Shown here: positions 36,403-44,860 of the stretch, in pieces
Layout of the letters: each line of letters begins with the position of its first letter
Position numbering within the stretch: position 1 is the stretch's first letter
DNA from: a virus
Strand: one strand, 5' to 3'
IMG/VR virus record: IMGVR_UViG_3300000545_000001
Coordinates: 1-47,294 of that record
DNA length: 47,294 nucleotides
Program-made: the position numbers and the translations under genes
Notes under the pieces: model-generated
What the model saw: only the letters and a program-made list of their open reading frames with translations
The model's database searches: none
What the model was told of the DNA's origin: nothing

Positions 36403-39400
36403 CAGATGCGGCCCTTCGTGCGGGTCTTCACCCTGAGCTGACGGCGGACCTCGTACGCGGTCTGGACGGGCTGTTCAGCGCCGTAGATGTTGATGTCGCC
36501 GACGCTGATGCCGTCGCCGCCCTTGACGGCCCCGGCGTCGAGGGGGATGACCTTGCCGCCCGTGAGGGGCAACAGGAACTGCTTGCCGCCTTGCTGCCAC
36601 AGTTCGGGGACGCCGGCCTCGTTCACGGTGGAGAGCTGGCCGGCGGCGAGGGGACCGCCGGAGCGTCGGCGCGGCACCTTCTGTAGCCCCATGCCGGGGA
36701 CGACCACGTACTGCTCCCCGTCGATCTCAACGACCTCGCCTTGAGGTAGACCGGGGCTGGCTGGCGGGGGGGCCGCCGGTGGCGGCTTGGACGCATCGTT
36801 CAGCGCCTTCACCTGGTCGATGATCGGTTGGATGGCGCCGGCCACCTGCGGGTACTTCGTCTTCAGCATCTCCAGGTAGGCGATGAACGGGTCGAGCTGC
36901 GTGTTCGAGTTGTGGATGAGCGTCTCGAACTCGCCCTGCTTCTGGTTCAAGTCCGACGCCGCCCTCACGGTGGCGTCGGTGGCTTCGGTGACCTTGTCGT
37001 GGGCGTCCTTCACGGCCTGATCGGCGACCACGACCTTGTCGTTGGCGTCCACGACAGCCAGGCGGGCGTCGGCGACCCGGCGGGCCGAGTCCTCAGCTTC
37101 CTTCTGCGCTCCGACGACGTCCCTTTCGGCGCTGGCCACGTCGGCCCGCGCCTTCGCCAGGTTCTTATCGTGGGCGCCCCGCGCCTCATCGAGGGCCACC
37201 CTGGCCCGCCGTACGTCGAGCTGGCCCTGCTGGCGATCCAGCGGGTCACCGGACGGTTTGCGTAGCGCCGCCTGCGCCCGACGGAGCCCGAGCTGGGCCT
37301 GCTTGAGGTCGAGCTGTTCATCCTGGGTCGGACCCTTCAGCAGTTCCTGGTAGGTCGCCCTGGCCTCGGTGAGCGCCCTCTGAGCGTCGGCCACCTTGAG
37401 CAGTGAGTCCCGTTGGGCGTCTTGAGCATCGCCGACCTTGCGCACGGCATCAGCGGCGTCCCGGCGGGCTCCGGTGGCGGCCTTCTCTGCGTCGGTGACG
37501 CCCTTCTGCGCGTCGGACACCTTCTTGAGAGAGTCCTCGAATGCCTTGGTGGCGTCCTGCACCCCGAAGAACCCGGCGGCCAGATCTTTGGCCTTGTCGG
37601 CCAGGTTGCCGGTAGCGGTCGCCGCCTGAGAGAGGACGCCGCCGTGCTTGGCAACCTCGGCGTTGTAGCCGGCCAGTGCGGCCTCGGTGTCCTTGTAGAC
37701 GACGCCAGCGTTGCGCTGATTCGAGAGCCACTGGAAGATCACATCCGCGTTCTCGTGCGTCTTGTCGGCCAGCTCCTGGGAGACCTTGATGTCGGCCCGG
37801 GTGGCGACGATGTGTTCGCCGAGGGCGACCGCGGCGTCGGCGTACGCCTGCTTATCAATCGGGTTCCACGTGCTGTCGGCCGACGCCTTCAAGTCGTTGA
37901 TCTGCGTGATCGTCTTGTCGATCTCGTCCTGGGCGTTCTTGATGCCCCCGCCCGCTACGTTGTTGGCGAACACGTCGCCGAGGCCCTGGGCCGCCGCCCG
38001 GTTCTCGTCCAGCTTGTTCTTCCACACGAGGAACGTGGCGCCGATGGACACGGCGATGGCGGCGATGGGCAACAGGACGGTCATCAACGCCGACCCCGCG
38101 ACCGTCGCCTCCGTCTCCGCGGCGGCCAACCCTTCGGTGGCAACCGTGGCCCCTTCGGTGCCGGCCACCATCGAGGTCATGGTCGCTTCGGAGAACAGGC
38201 CGAGCTGGATCACCTCTGCGCTGGCGGTGGAGAAGGCGAACTCCAACTGCTCGACGGCGACGACCTCGGTTTCGGTCGCCACGACGGCCGCTTCGGTGGC
38301 CGTGGTCTCTCCCAACAGTGCGGCGGTGTTGGCTTCGAGCGCCGCCGTCTGCGCCGCCTGGGCACCGGCCGCAGCGGACGCCGCCCCGGTGAAGATGCCC
38401 AAGACGTCGGCGATGGCACCGATCGAGTAGGCCGCCGGGCCGAGCACGGCCAGGCCGGCCCCGACGATAACCAGGATGTTCTTGAGGGGGCCGAGGGAGT
38501 TGAAGATCTCCAGGGCGGCCCCGGCGGTCTGAGCGAACAGCGTCTTGATCGGCGTGACGCTCTGGCCCAGCTTGACCATCTCGGAGGACAGTTCGGCGCT
38601 GGCCTGCTTCGCCTTGAACCCTTCGGTGTTGGCCGTGACCAGGAACGCCGCGTTGAGCTTGTTGGCCGAGTCGGTGGTGTTGGCGAAGACCCGGTCGATC
38701 TTGCCGCCCTCGTTGTTCAACAGCCCGAAGACGCCCGTGAGGGCTCGCACGTTGCCGAAGATCTGGGCGAGCTGTTCGTCGGCTTCTCCGCCGTTGGCGA
38801 CGATGCCGTCACGGATCTGGCGGATGCCGGCCACGATGCCCTTCTGGCGCATCGTGTCTTGGATCTGCTGGACCGACAGGCCGATCTTGCTGAGAGCCTG
38901 GGCGGCCTGCTCGGAGGGGTCGAGCATGCCGTTGAAGATGCCGCGGAGCTGCGTGGCCGCCATGGCGGCGTTGGTGCCCTGCAGTGACAGGCCGGCCATG
39001 GCGCCGACGATCTGATCGAAGCTGATCCCCAACTGCGAACCGAACGGCAACAGCTGGCTGATCGAGCCGGCCAGCTGATCGGCCGGCACCTTCGACTCCT
39101 GCACGGCACCCGTGAGGATGTCGGCCGCCTTCGCCGCCGACAGGTTCGCCGTGCCGTAGGCGTTCATGGCGGAGGTCAACAGGCCGGCAATGGTCGCCAT
39201 GTCGCCCAGGCCGACCGCGGCCGACTTGCCGACGACGTCGAGGGTCCTCATCGCCTCGGCACCCTTGATGCCCGACGACGTGATCAGGTACAGCGCGGCG
39301 GCGGCGTCCTCGCCGGTCTGGCCGTAGCTGGCCGCCAGATTCAGCACCTCATCTGACCACTCGTTGGTCTGGGCGATCCCGGTGCCGGTGAGGGCGGCGA

Positions 39401-39665
39401 CCTTCGTCATCGACGTGTCGAACGTCGAGAACGCCTGATCGGCGGCGTGACCCAACGCCAGCAACGGGGCGGAGATGCCGAAGCTCAACTGCCGACCGAC
39501 GCGGGTCGCCTGCGTGCCGAACTGCAGCATCCGGCTCGACAGGGTCGCGTTGACGGCGTCGCCCGCCTGGCCGGCCGCGGTCGTCAAGGACCGGCTGAGC
39601 TGTTGGCCGGCAGCGGCGGTGTCGAAGCTGACACCGACGTAGACCTGGCCCACGTATTGAGGCAT
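36402..39665 (-). CDS. Tape measure protein
   Basis: A 1087-aa protein that sets tail length and is probably ejected with DNA. The N-terminal part is a TP901-type core (VGQVYVGVSFDTAAAGQQLS ... SFDTSMTKVAALTGTGIAQT). Two hydrophobic membrane-active segments lie in the middle (ILVIVGAGLAVLGPAAYSIG and LMTVLLPIAAIAVSIGATFL). A long coiled coil is at roughly 650-960 (KDLAAGFFGVQDATKAFEDS, then repeated Asp/Ala/Lys helices). The C-terminus has RRRSGGPLAAGQLSTVNEAG, common in tape measures. Using the usual 1.5 A per residue, the tail would be about 160 nm long. Confidence 0.93.
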   Translation of the reverse strand: MPQYVGQVYVGVSFDTAAAGQQLSRSLTTAAGQAGDAVNATLSSRMLQFGTQATRVGRQLSFGISAPLLALGHAADQAFSTFDTSMTKVAALTGTGIAQTNEWSDEVLNLAASYGQTGEDAAAALYLITSSGIKGAEAMRTLDVVGKSAAVGLGDMATIAGLLTSAMNAYGTANLSAAKAADILTGAVQESKVPADQLAGSISQLLPFGSQLGISFDQIVGAMAGLSLQGTNAAMAATQLRGIFNGMLDPSEQAAQALSKIGLSVQQIQDTMRQKGIVAGIRQIRDGIVANGGEADEQLAQIFGNVRALTGVFGLLNNEGGKIDRVFANTTDSANKLNAAFLVTANTEGFKAKQASAELSSEMVKLGQSVTPIKTLFAQTAGAALEIFNSLGPLKNILVIVGAGLAVLGPAAYSIGAIADVLGIFTGAASAAAGAQAAQTAALEANTAALLGETTATEAAVVATETEVVAVEQLEFAFSTASAEVIQLGLFSEATMTSMVAGTEGATVATEGLAAAETEATVAGSALMTVLLPIAAIAVSIGATFLVWKNKLDENRAAAQGLGDVFANNVAGGGIKNAQDEIDKTITQINDLKASADSTWNPIDKQAYADAAVALGEHIVATRADIKVSQELADKTHENADVIFQWLSNQRNAGVVYKDTEAALAGYNAEVAKHGGVLSQAATATGNLADKAKDLAAGFFGVQDATKAFEDSLKKVSDAQKGVTDAEKAATGARRDAADAVRKVGDAQDAQRDSLLKVADAQRALTEARATYQELLKGPTQDEQLDLKQAQLGLRRAQAALRKPSGDPLDRQQGQLDVRRARVALDEARGAHDKNLAKARADVASAERDVVGAQKEAEDSARRVADARLAVVDANDKVVVADQAVKDAHDKVTEATDATVRAASDLNQKQGEFETLIHNSNTQLDPFIAYLEMLKTKYPQVAGAIQPIIDQVKALNDASKPPPAAPPPASPGLPQGEVVEIDGEQYVVVPGMGLQKVPRRRSGGPLAAGQLSTVNEAGVPELWQQGGKQFLLPLTGGKVIPLDAGAVKGGDGISVGDINIYGAEQPVQTAYEVRRQLRVKTRTKGRI

Positions 39666-40060
39666 CAGCTCACCTGCATCATCAGCGAGAACTCACGGGG
39701 CGTCATGACCGGAGTGGTGTCGACCGGCTCGACACGGCCGGGACGGGGAACGTGGACCATCTCGGGGAGGTTGCCCTTGATGCGTCCGATGAGAGCTTCG
39801 GACCGGATGATCGAGAGCATCTCCAAGATCTGAGCGAGCAACTCTTCGGTGATGGTGAACCGCTCGGAGATGGCGTCCTGCCGGTCGTGTAGTGCGGCCA
39901 GCAGCGACGTCACCATCGCCGGGTCGAGGTCCATCAGGTCATCGGGGGGCATGCCCGTCTCGATGGCCAGCTGACAGATCAGCCGGCCCCACGTCCCCGC
40001 TTCGTAGGGGGGACGACCTCCACCTCCACGACCTCCAGCGTCAGCACGGAGTCGAGCCAC
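39665..40060 (-). CDS. Tail assembly chaperone, second (frameshift) part
   Basis: The 131-aa open frame that is joined to the first chaperone by -1 frameshifting, so its first about 19 codons overlap the first ORF and are not used as a separate start. The expressed part begins after the slip with YEAGTWGRLICQLAIETGMP and continues PDDLMDLDPAMVTSLLAALH. This is the hallmark of actinophage TAC2 regions just before the tape measure. It is a chaperone for the tape measure during tail assembly. Confidence 0.85.
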   Translation of the reverse strand: MARLRADAGGRGGGGRPPYEAGTWGRLICQLAIETGMPPDDLMDLDPAMVTSLLAALHDRQDAISERFTITEELLAQILEMLSIIRSEALIGRIKGNLPEMVHVPRPGRVEPVDTTPVMTPREFSLMMQVS

Positions 40061-40320
40061 TTCTCGAAGTCACCGATGGGGCGGCCCATGCTGATCCAGA
40101 CCATGTAGTGCACGCCCTCATTGGGCGGGTACCGGTCGGAGCCGTCGAGGGCGTGGCCGGGCCAGCGACGCTCGCACTCCACCACCGCCCGGCTGGTGCA
40201 ACGCACCTCCACCGGCTCAGCCAGCAGCTCGTCCACGTAGTGCACCCGGAACAGGCCCAGGCCCGTCTGCGCGGCGCTGGTGTTGTTGGAGTAGCCCTTG
40301 GGCGTGGCCGCGGGGCTCAC
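39665..40320 (-). CDS. Tail assembly chaperone fusion made by -1 frameshifting
   Basis: Programmed fusion of the 113-aa chaperone with the downstream frame. Translation reads MSPAATPKGYSNNTSAAQTG through EVVEVEVVPP, slips back one base on C CCC CCT (40006-40012) and continues YEAGTWGRLICQLAIETG to the end. The product has about 218 residues. In siphoviruses both short and long forms coat the tape measure, in a set ratio. Confidence 0.82.
39979..40320 (-). CDS. Tail assembly chaperone, first part
   Basis: A 113-aa protein with GTG start (VSPAATPKGYSNNTSAAQTG), containing FRVHYVDELLAEPVEVRCTS and NEGVHYMVWISMGRPIGDFE, and ending EVEVVPPTKRGRGAG. It lies between the major tail protein and the tape measure, the universal location of the G-type chaperone. 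Its stop falls after the slip site, so a minority of ribosomes extend into the second frame. Confidence 0.82.
   Translation of the reverse strand: MSPAATPKGYSNNTSAAQTGLGLFRVHYVDELLAEPVEVRCTSRAVVECERRWPGHALDGSDRYPPNEGVHYMVWISMGRPIGDFEKWLDSVLTLEVVEVEVVPPTKRGRGAG
40006..40012 (-). other. Programmed -1 ribosomal slippery heptamer
   Basis: On the coding strand the heptamer is C CCC CCT in the frame of the first chaperone, a canonical X XXY YYZ site. The -1 frame is open into the second chaperone, and the zero frame stops within about 30 bases. Confidence 0.85.
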
Positions 40321-41027
40321 TTGGCGCCGACCTTGGCCCGGCGGGTGGTCTCTTCGGACGGCGCCACGTCGGTCTCGCCCTCGTAGGCGTTGTCCTCAAC
40401 CACGTCGCCGTTCTCGTCGGTGCGGGTCGTGCCGTTGCCGTTGGCCGACAGCAGCGTGCCGTCCGCCATGGCCGGGTCGTTGGTGGAGATGGTGAACGGC
40501 TCGGAGCCGTCGGGAGCGGCGAGGATCGTCATGGTGACGGGCATGGTGGCGGCGTCGTCCCGGACGTACTTGAAGGTCACGCCCTCCTTGTTCTGGCACT
40601 TCTTGATCTCCCACCGGTAGACGATCGTGCCGTCGATCATCTCGACCAGCGCGGCTCGCTCGACCACCTCGGAGATGCTCGGCGGCGTGTAGGTGAAGAT
40701 GCCCGTGGCCGTCCCTTCCTCGGCCCACGTGCCTCCACCGAGGGCGATGGCGAACTGCTCTTGACCGGACTGCATGAGACCGAACTTGAAGCTCTTGGGG
40801 AGCTTGGTCGTCATGATGCGGATGGGGTCGAGCGACTGCATCGCTTCGATCTCCGTGGTCTCCCGGGCGAACTCCCATTCCACGCCGTCGGTCGACACGT
40901 AGCCGGTGTCGATCCACGCGGGGATGGTGGAGATGGCGGTGCCGATCGGCGGGAACGCCGTCCCGACGGGGGCCATGTAGATCTGGGTGGCGCCGCCTAC
41001 GCGGACGGCACTGGCGTCATTGGCCAT
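40317..41027 (-). CDS. Major tail protein
   Basis: A 236-aa tail tube protein starting MANDASAVRVGGATQIYMAP. The opening with IYMAPVGTAFPPIGTAISTI and GYVSTDGVEWEFARETTEIE is the typical beginning of actinophage tail tube subunits. A central segment LPKSFKFGLMQSGQEQFAIA and strand WEIKKCQNKEGVTFKYVRDD follow. The last 25 residues are a charged, flexible tail. It precedes the tail chaperones, as expected. Confidence 0.88.
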   Translation of the reverse strand: MANDASAVRVGGATQIYMAPVGTAFPPIGTAISTIPAWIDTGYVSTDGVEWEFARETTEIEAMQSLDPIRIMTTKLPKSFKFGLMQSGQEQFAIALGGGTWAEEGTATGIFTYTPPSISEVVERAALVEMIDGTIVYRWEIKKCQNKEGVTFKYVRDDAATMPVTMTILAAPDGSEPFTISTNDPAMADGTLLSANGNGTTRTDENGDVVEDNAYEGETDVAPSEETTRRAKVGAK

Positions 41028-41043
41028 GGGGGCCTCCTGGCTC

Positions 41044-41439
41044 TTAGGGGTGGGAGTAGATGAAGGCGGAACCGACGTACCGGGGCTGCGGTGGGTCGTA
41101 TCCGTCGTCGGGGAGGTACCGGAGACCTCCGAAGGTCACGCCGGTGATGACACCGAGGGGATGAGTGCCGACCAGCTCGGTGTCGAGGGCTGAGCGGGCG
41201 GTGTCCATGATCTGGCGGGCCATGACTTTGGGTCCGCCGTAGGCGTCGAACTGGATGTAGCTCTCATCGAGGTAGAGCGGTCGGGACGTGACCGGTGTGC
41301 CGCCGATGAGCGTGATGCGGAAGAGCGGGAACTTGGCCCGGTTGGGTAGCTCGGTGACCACCCGGTCTTCGACCAGGGCGACCATGTCGGGGCGGGCTCG
41401 CAGGAACGTCGAGACGAGCCGCTCGACGTCGACCGTCAT
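41044..41439 (-). CDS. Tail terminator-like protein
   Basis: A 131-aa protein starting MTVDVERLVSTFLRARPDMV, with PLFRITLIGGTPVTSRPLYL and YGGPKVMARQIMDTARSALD. Length and sequence pattern fit the tail completion/terminator family that caps the tube where it meets the head. It directly precedes the major tail protein gene. The in-frame upstream extension has no RBS. Confidence 0.75.
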   Translation of the reverse strand: MTVDVERLVSTFLRARPDMVALVEDRVVTELPNRAKFPLFRITLIGGTPVTSRPLYLDESYIQFDAYGGPKVMARQIMDTARSALDTELVGTHPLGVITGVTFGGLRYLPDDGYDPPQPRYVGSAFIYSHP

Positions 41440-41801
41440 TCGGAGCCCGGCTCCGGCTTGGCCTTGGGCTTGAGCTTGAGGCCGAGCGAGCTGATAGCCG
41501 AACGGATAGGGGCGTACGTCGGGTTCTTGACGGAGCCCCACTCCACGAGGTGGGCGAAGGGGTCTTCGTTCCACACTTGGAACCCACCGGCCACCTTGCG
41601 GATGGCGAACGCCGCCTTGTACCGGCCGTGCTTCATGGGGCGACGATGCGGCCACGACAGGGACTTGCCGTACGGGGCGACGCGCACGGCCGACTCTTCG
41701 ATCATGACGGCGACCTTCTCCAGCGCCTGCTGCATGGTCGGGTCGTTGCGCAGGAACTGGTTGAGCGTCCCGTCGTTGATGACGACCTTGGCCCGTGCCA
41801 T
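41436..41801 (-). CDS. HK97 gp10-like head-tail connector
   Basis: A 121-aa protein. HK97 gp10-like patterns are visible: ALEKVAVMIEESAVRVAPYG, MKHGRYKAAFAIRKVAGGFQ, DPFAHLVEWGSVKNP. The last of these is the well-known YAxxVEfG/LVEWG-type motif. Located between the head closure and tail terminator genes. The C-terminus is Lys/Pro-rich. Confidence 0.85.
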   Translation of the reverse strand: MARAKVVINDGTLNQFLRNDPTMQQALEKVAVMIEESAVRVAPYGKSLSWPHRRPMKHGRYKAAFAIRKVAGGFQVWNEDPFAHLVEWGSVKNPTYAPIRSAISSLGLKLKPKAKPEPGSE

Positions 41802-42136
41802 CAGATGCGCCGCTGCATGGTGGCCTCGATGTGGCTCTCGTAGCCGGTGACGGGGTCAACCACGATCCACGGGTTGCCGAGCACCTGCAGGTCGAGCCCT
41901 TGCACGCTCACCGCGTCGTTGGCGTCGATGAGGGCGGACGGCAGGAAGTAGATCGTCCACCGCTCGTGCTCGATCTCATCGGTCTCGCCTCGGGTCGACT
42001 GAGCGAGGTAGCACCGCTCCGTCGTGTCGGTCACCACGGCGATGGGTTGGTCGCCGTACTCGTCGGTGACGCCCGGGTCGGAGTGGTGGATCACGCAGGG
42101 CGTGCGGATCAGTTGGTGGATGGCGTGGTCCCTCAT
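41801..42136 (-). CDS. Head closure (stopper) protein
   Basis: A 111-aa protein starting MRDHAIHQLIRTPCVIHHSD. It has beta segments with GYGDQPIAVVTDTTERCYLA-like content and ends VVDPVTGYESHIEATMQRRI; the motif near the end (PVTGYESHIEA) is common in stopper proteins of the SPP1 gp16/HK97 type. Order in the cluster supports the call. Confidence 0.75.
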   Translation of the reverse strand: MRDHAIHQLIRTPCVIHHSDPGVTDEYGDQPIAVVTDTTERCYLAQSTRGETDEIEHERWTIYFLPSALIDANDAVSVQGLDLQVLGNPWIVVDPVTGYESHIEATMQRRI

Positions 42137-42606
42137 GTGCCTAGGGGGAACCAGTCGGCGTCGGGTGTGGAGAGTCCTTCGGCGTTGTCGACGGGCACGT
42201 AGCCGACGGTGGTGCCGTCCCAGCCGAAGCCGGGCTTGAGCATCACCTGCTGCAGGGTCCCCGAGCCGGGGCCACCGCCGATGAGTTGGCCCAACAGGTC
42301 GCGCTCGGCTTGGGAGAGCCAGGCGCCGCCGTAGCGGACCGACACGGCCCCGAGCTGGGCCGCTTCGATGCCGGCGGGGTTGTACCAGCCCCGCAGGGCG
42401 GCGCTGGCCGTGATGGTCACGCAGATGTCGGGGACGGCGCCGAGGGTGACGCCGTCGTCGTCCATGAAGTCGTCATGGGCCGCCATCCGCACGAGGGCCG
42501 AAGCGTCGTTGAGCAACGCTCCGGCCCGCGCTTGCTCGTCAGCATCAGCGATGACGTGCCCGATGCGGGCTTCGAGGTCGGCGATGGTGGCGAGCGGCGG
42601 CAACAT
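42133..42606 (-). CDS. Head-tail adaptor protein
   Basis: A 157-aa protein starting MLPPLATIADLEARIGHVIA, with an N-terminal helical head-tail connector pattern (ADEQARAGALLNDASALVRM) and CVTITASAALRGWYNPAGIE. Such proteins bind below the portal. Coupled to neighbours by ATGA-type overlaps. Gene order portal-capsid-adaptor-stopper-gp10-terminator is standard. Confidence 0.82.
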   Translation of the reverse strand: MLPPLATIADLEARIGHVIADADEQARAGALLNDASALVRMAAHDDFMDDDGVTLGAVPDICVTITASAALRGWYNPAGIEAAQLGAVSVRYGGAWLSQAERDLLGQLIGGGPGSGTLQQVMLKPGFGWDGTTVGYVPVDNAEGLSTPDADWFPLGT

Positions 42607-43508
42607 CAGGGGCCTGCCACCACGCGGATGGCCCGTGCGGCGTCGAGCACCTGGGCTCCGGCGAAGGTGTTGACCACGCCCCTGTCCTGCATGAAGGCGC
42701 TGTCGTAGTCGCGGATGAAGCGCAGGGCGATGCCCTGATAGGCGACCGACGAGCCGAAGGAAACGCCGGCCGGTACCTCGGGGGCACGGAGCACGAACAC
42801 GAAGGCGTCCCGGCTCATGATGATGAATGAGTTGGCCGCCAGCTCGGTGGAGCCGATGACGGGCATGCCGTAGAGCCGGCCGATCTGTGCTTCCCGGAGG
42901 GCTTCGGTCGAGCCGGAGTCCTGGTAGCGCACGAGCCGGTTGGCCTCGTCGATGAGCAGAAGCATCTCGACCTCAGGCGACACGACGAGCACCCGGCCCT
43001 GCTTGGGCACGAAGCGCTTGTCGAGCGTCATCCTCGCTTCGAGGATGGCGGCGTGGATGGCCGCGGCGTCGAGCGTGGGCGTGATCGTGGCCGAGGCCGG
43101 GAAGGCGTTGATGACCGCGGCCAGCACGCCCTCAGCGGCGATGCCCACGGGCTGGGCCAGCGGCTCGATGACCTGGCGGGTGAAGTCGACCAGCTCGAAG
43201 GTCAGGTCTTCGTCGGTGATCGGCGCGCCCTTGTAGAGCATCGGGCCGATGGTGACGGGGACGGTTGCTTCGTTGATGCGGTCCAGCACGATCGGCGTGG
43301 CGGCGTCACGCAAGGTCTGCGTGTACGTGCGAGCCCCGCCACCAGTCACGGTCGGGGGGGTGCGGACGTTGACGACCGTGCCCGACCCGCCGGTGAAGTC
43401 AGCCGAGACGTCGGTGTTGACGAGACGGGGCAGGATGAGGTCCTGCACCAGCGCCCCGATCATCAGTCGGGAGACGACCTCGGGCGTGTAGAAGACGTTT
43501 GCAGCCAC
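42606..43508 (-). CDS. Major capsid protein
   Basis: A 300-aa capsid subunit starting MAANVFYTPEVVSRLMIGAL. It has the P22-coat-like actinophage pattern: SADFTGGSGTVVNVRTPPTV, PMLYKGAPITDEDLTFELVD, KQGRVLVVSPEVEMLLLIDE, and a final region with GIALRFIRDYDSAFMQDRGV. The length and location after the scaffold agree. HK97-fold assignment is by family knowledge, not structure. Confidence 0.9.
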   Translation of the reverse strand: MAANVFYTPEVVSRLMIGALVQDLILPRLVNTDVSADFTGGSGTVVNVRTPPTVTGGGARTYTQTLRDAATPIVLDRINEATVPVTIGPMLYKGAPITDEDLTFELVDFTRQVIEPLAQPVGIAAEGVLAAVINAFPASATITPTLDAAAIHAAILEARMTLDKRFVPKQGRVLVVSPEVEMLLLIDEANRLVRYQDSGSTEALREAQIGRLYGMPVIGSTELAANSFIIMSRDAFVFVLRAPEVPAGVSFGSSVAYQGIALRFIRDYDSAFMQDRGVVNTFAGAQVLDAARAIRVVAGP

Positions 43509-43558
43509 GGCGTACCTCCGGGGTTAGACCGTCGTGCGCCATGGCGGGCTCGACGGGG

Positions 43559-44110
43559 TTACTTGATCTGCTCGCCCCGGCCCATACGGATGAGGGTCAC
43601 GGGGTCGAGACCGTCGAGCTGGTTGCCTGACGGTTTGCCGTTGACCATCCGCTCAGTGGGTCGGCCGGGCATGGTTGGCTTGTTGTCGCCCATGGCCTTG
43701 AGCAGCTCATCGGCGTTGGTCTCGACCTCGGCCTTGGTTGACCCGGTCAAGAACTTGATGAGCTGAGCGGACAGGCCCTTCTCGACGCCCACGGTCTGGA
43801 CCATCAGCGCCTGCTCGGCGAGCTTGCGGGCCTCGGTCTCTTTGGCCAGCTTCTCCGTGGCCTTCTGGACCTCGGACTTGTTGGCCTCTTCGGCGTCCTT
43901 CGCCGCCTTGGCCAGTGGCTCGAGCTCCTTGAGCTTGCGCTCCAGCTCTCGGCGGGCAGTGCGTTCGGCATCGAGCGCCTTCTTGCCGGGCTCGCCGAGC
44001 GCCTCTTCGCCGGGGACTGCCGGCTCGGGTGCAGGATCGAGGCCCGGGATGGGCGTCGGTGCAGGGGGCGGTGCACCCGGAGCGGGTGCGGGGGCGGGGG
44101 TGTCACCCAT
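43559..44110 (-). CDS. Scaffolding protein
   Basis: A 183-aa protein with a Pro/Ala-rich disordered N-terminus (to about residue 40) and a long helical, Lys/Glu/Ala-rich middle (ERTARRELERKLKELEPLAK, VQKATEKLAKETEARKLAEQ). A C-terminal tail contains LDGLDPVTLIRMGRGEQIK, which likely binds the coat protein. This composition and the place just before the major capsid gene are typical of scaffolds. Confidence 0.85.
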   Translation of the reverse strand: MGDTPAPAPAPGAPPPAPTPIPGLDPAPEPAVPGEEALGEPGKKALDAERTARRELERKLKELEPLAKAAKDAEEANKSEVQKATEKLAKETEARKLAEQALMVQTVGVEKGLSAQLIKFLTGSTKAEVETNADELLKAMGDNKPTMPGRPTERMVNGKPSGNQLDGLDPVTLIRMGRGEQIK

Positions 44111-44158
44111 CGCGGGCGTCCTCCTGTTGTTGGTCGGGTGCGTCGCGCACCCGGCGGA

Positions 44159-44860
44159 TTAGATGAGGCGGGCCTGGCGTTCCCGCTCACGGCTGCGTTC
44201 GCGGGCCACCGAGACCCGTTCGACCGCACCAGATGCCTTCAGCTCCCGCAGGCGGGCCTGGTTGATGGCCTTGCCGGGGTCGAGTTCGTGCATGGCCGGC
44301 ACGGTCGTGCAGTGGCAGTTGAGATGACCGAAGGTGGCCGACGCCTGCGTCTTGTAGAGCTGCGTGGCCACCACCCGGCACCATTCACACGCCGTCGGGT
44401 TGATGACCCGACGCCAGCCTTGGGTCTTCGTCGCCGACTGGTTCAGGCGGGCCACGGCCCCGTCGTTGGTGGCGCTGTAGCCGGTCATCTCGGCGACGCT
44501 GGCGCCTGACTCCTTGGCCTGGTCATACGGCATGCCTTCGGACAGGTTGTGCCAGGTGCGGGTGAACGGACCTTCCCAGGCGATCTCCGGGGCGAGCAGG
44601 TCGGATGGCGTGATCGCCGTGCCGGTCATCTCGGAGATGTAGGCGGCGGCCAGGTCTCCCGCTTCGGCGATCCCGGCGCTGGTGTAGGGCGACGCTTCGG
44701 CGATGAACGCCTCAATGTCGCCCCGGTCGGTGTGCGCCAGGTTGGCGAAGATGTCCCGCAGGGCCACGCCGACCAGTTCGGCCAGTGCGTCCAGCTCGGA
44801 GATGTAGGCCAGGGTCAGCTCGACCGCTTCGGCTTCGGTGATGGTGAGCGTGTCGGCCAT
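44159..44860 (-). CDS. MuF-like head morphogenesis protein
   Basis: A 233-aa protein starting MADTLTITEAEAVELTLAYI. The C-terminal half has CEWC (158-161) and GHLNCHCTTVPAM (H179, C182, C184), the zinc-like signature of MuF/capsid maturation proteins. It ends in a basic helix (ARERSRERERQARLI). It lies immediately after the portal gene, and its start overlaps the portal stop. It probably sits inside the capsid on the portal. Confidence 0.85.
   Translation of the reverse strand: MADTLTITEAEAVELTLAYISELDALAELVGVALRDIFANLAHTDRGDIEAFIAEASPYTSAGIAEAGDLAAAYISEMTGTAITPSDLLAPEIAWEGPFTRTWHNLSEGMPYDQAKESGASVAEMTGYSATNDGAVARLNQSATKTQGWRRVINPTACEWCRVVATQLYKTQASATFGHLNCHCTTVPAMHELDPGKAINQARLRELKASGAVERVSVARERSRERERQARLI

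Noticed and set aside
37413-38987. 524-aa plus-strand open frame opposite the tape measure
   Set aside because: Gly/Val/Leu-rich shadow of the Ala-rich coiled-coil codons, with no coding signal of its own.
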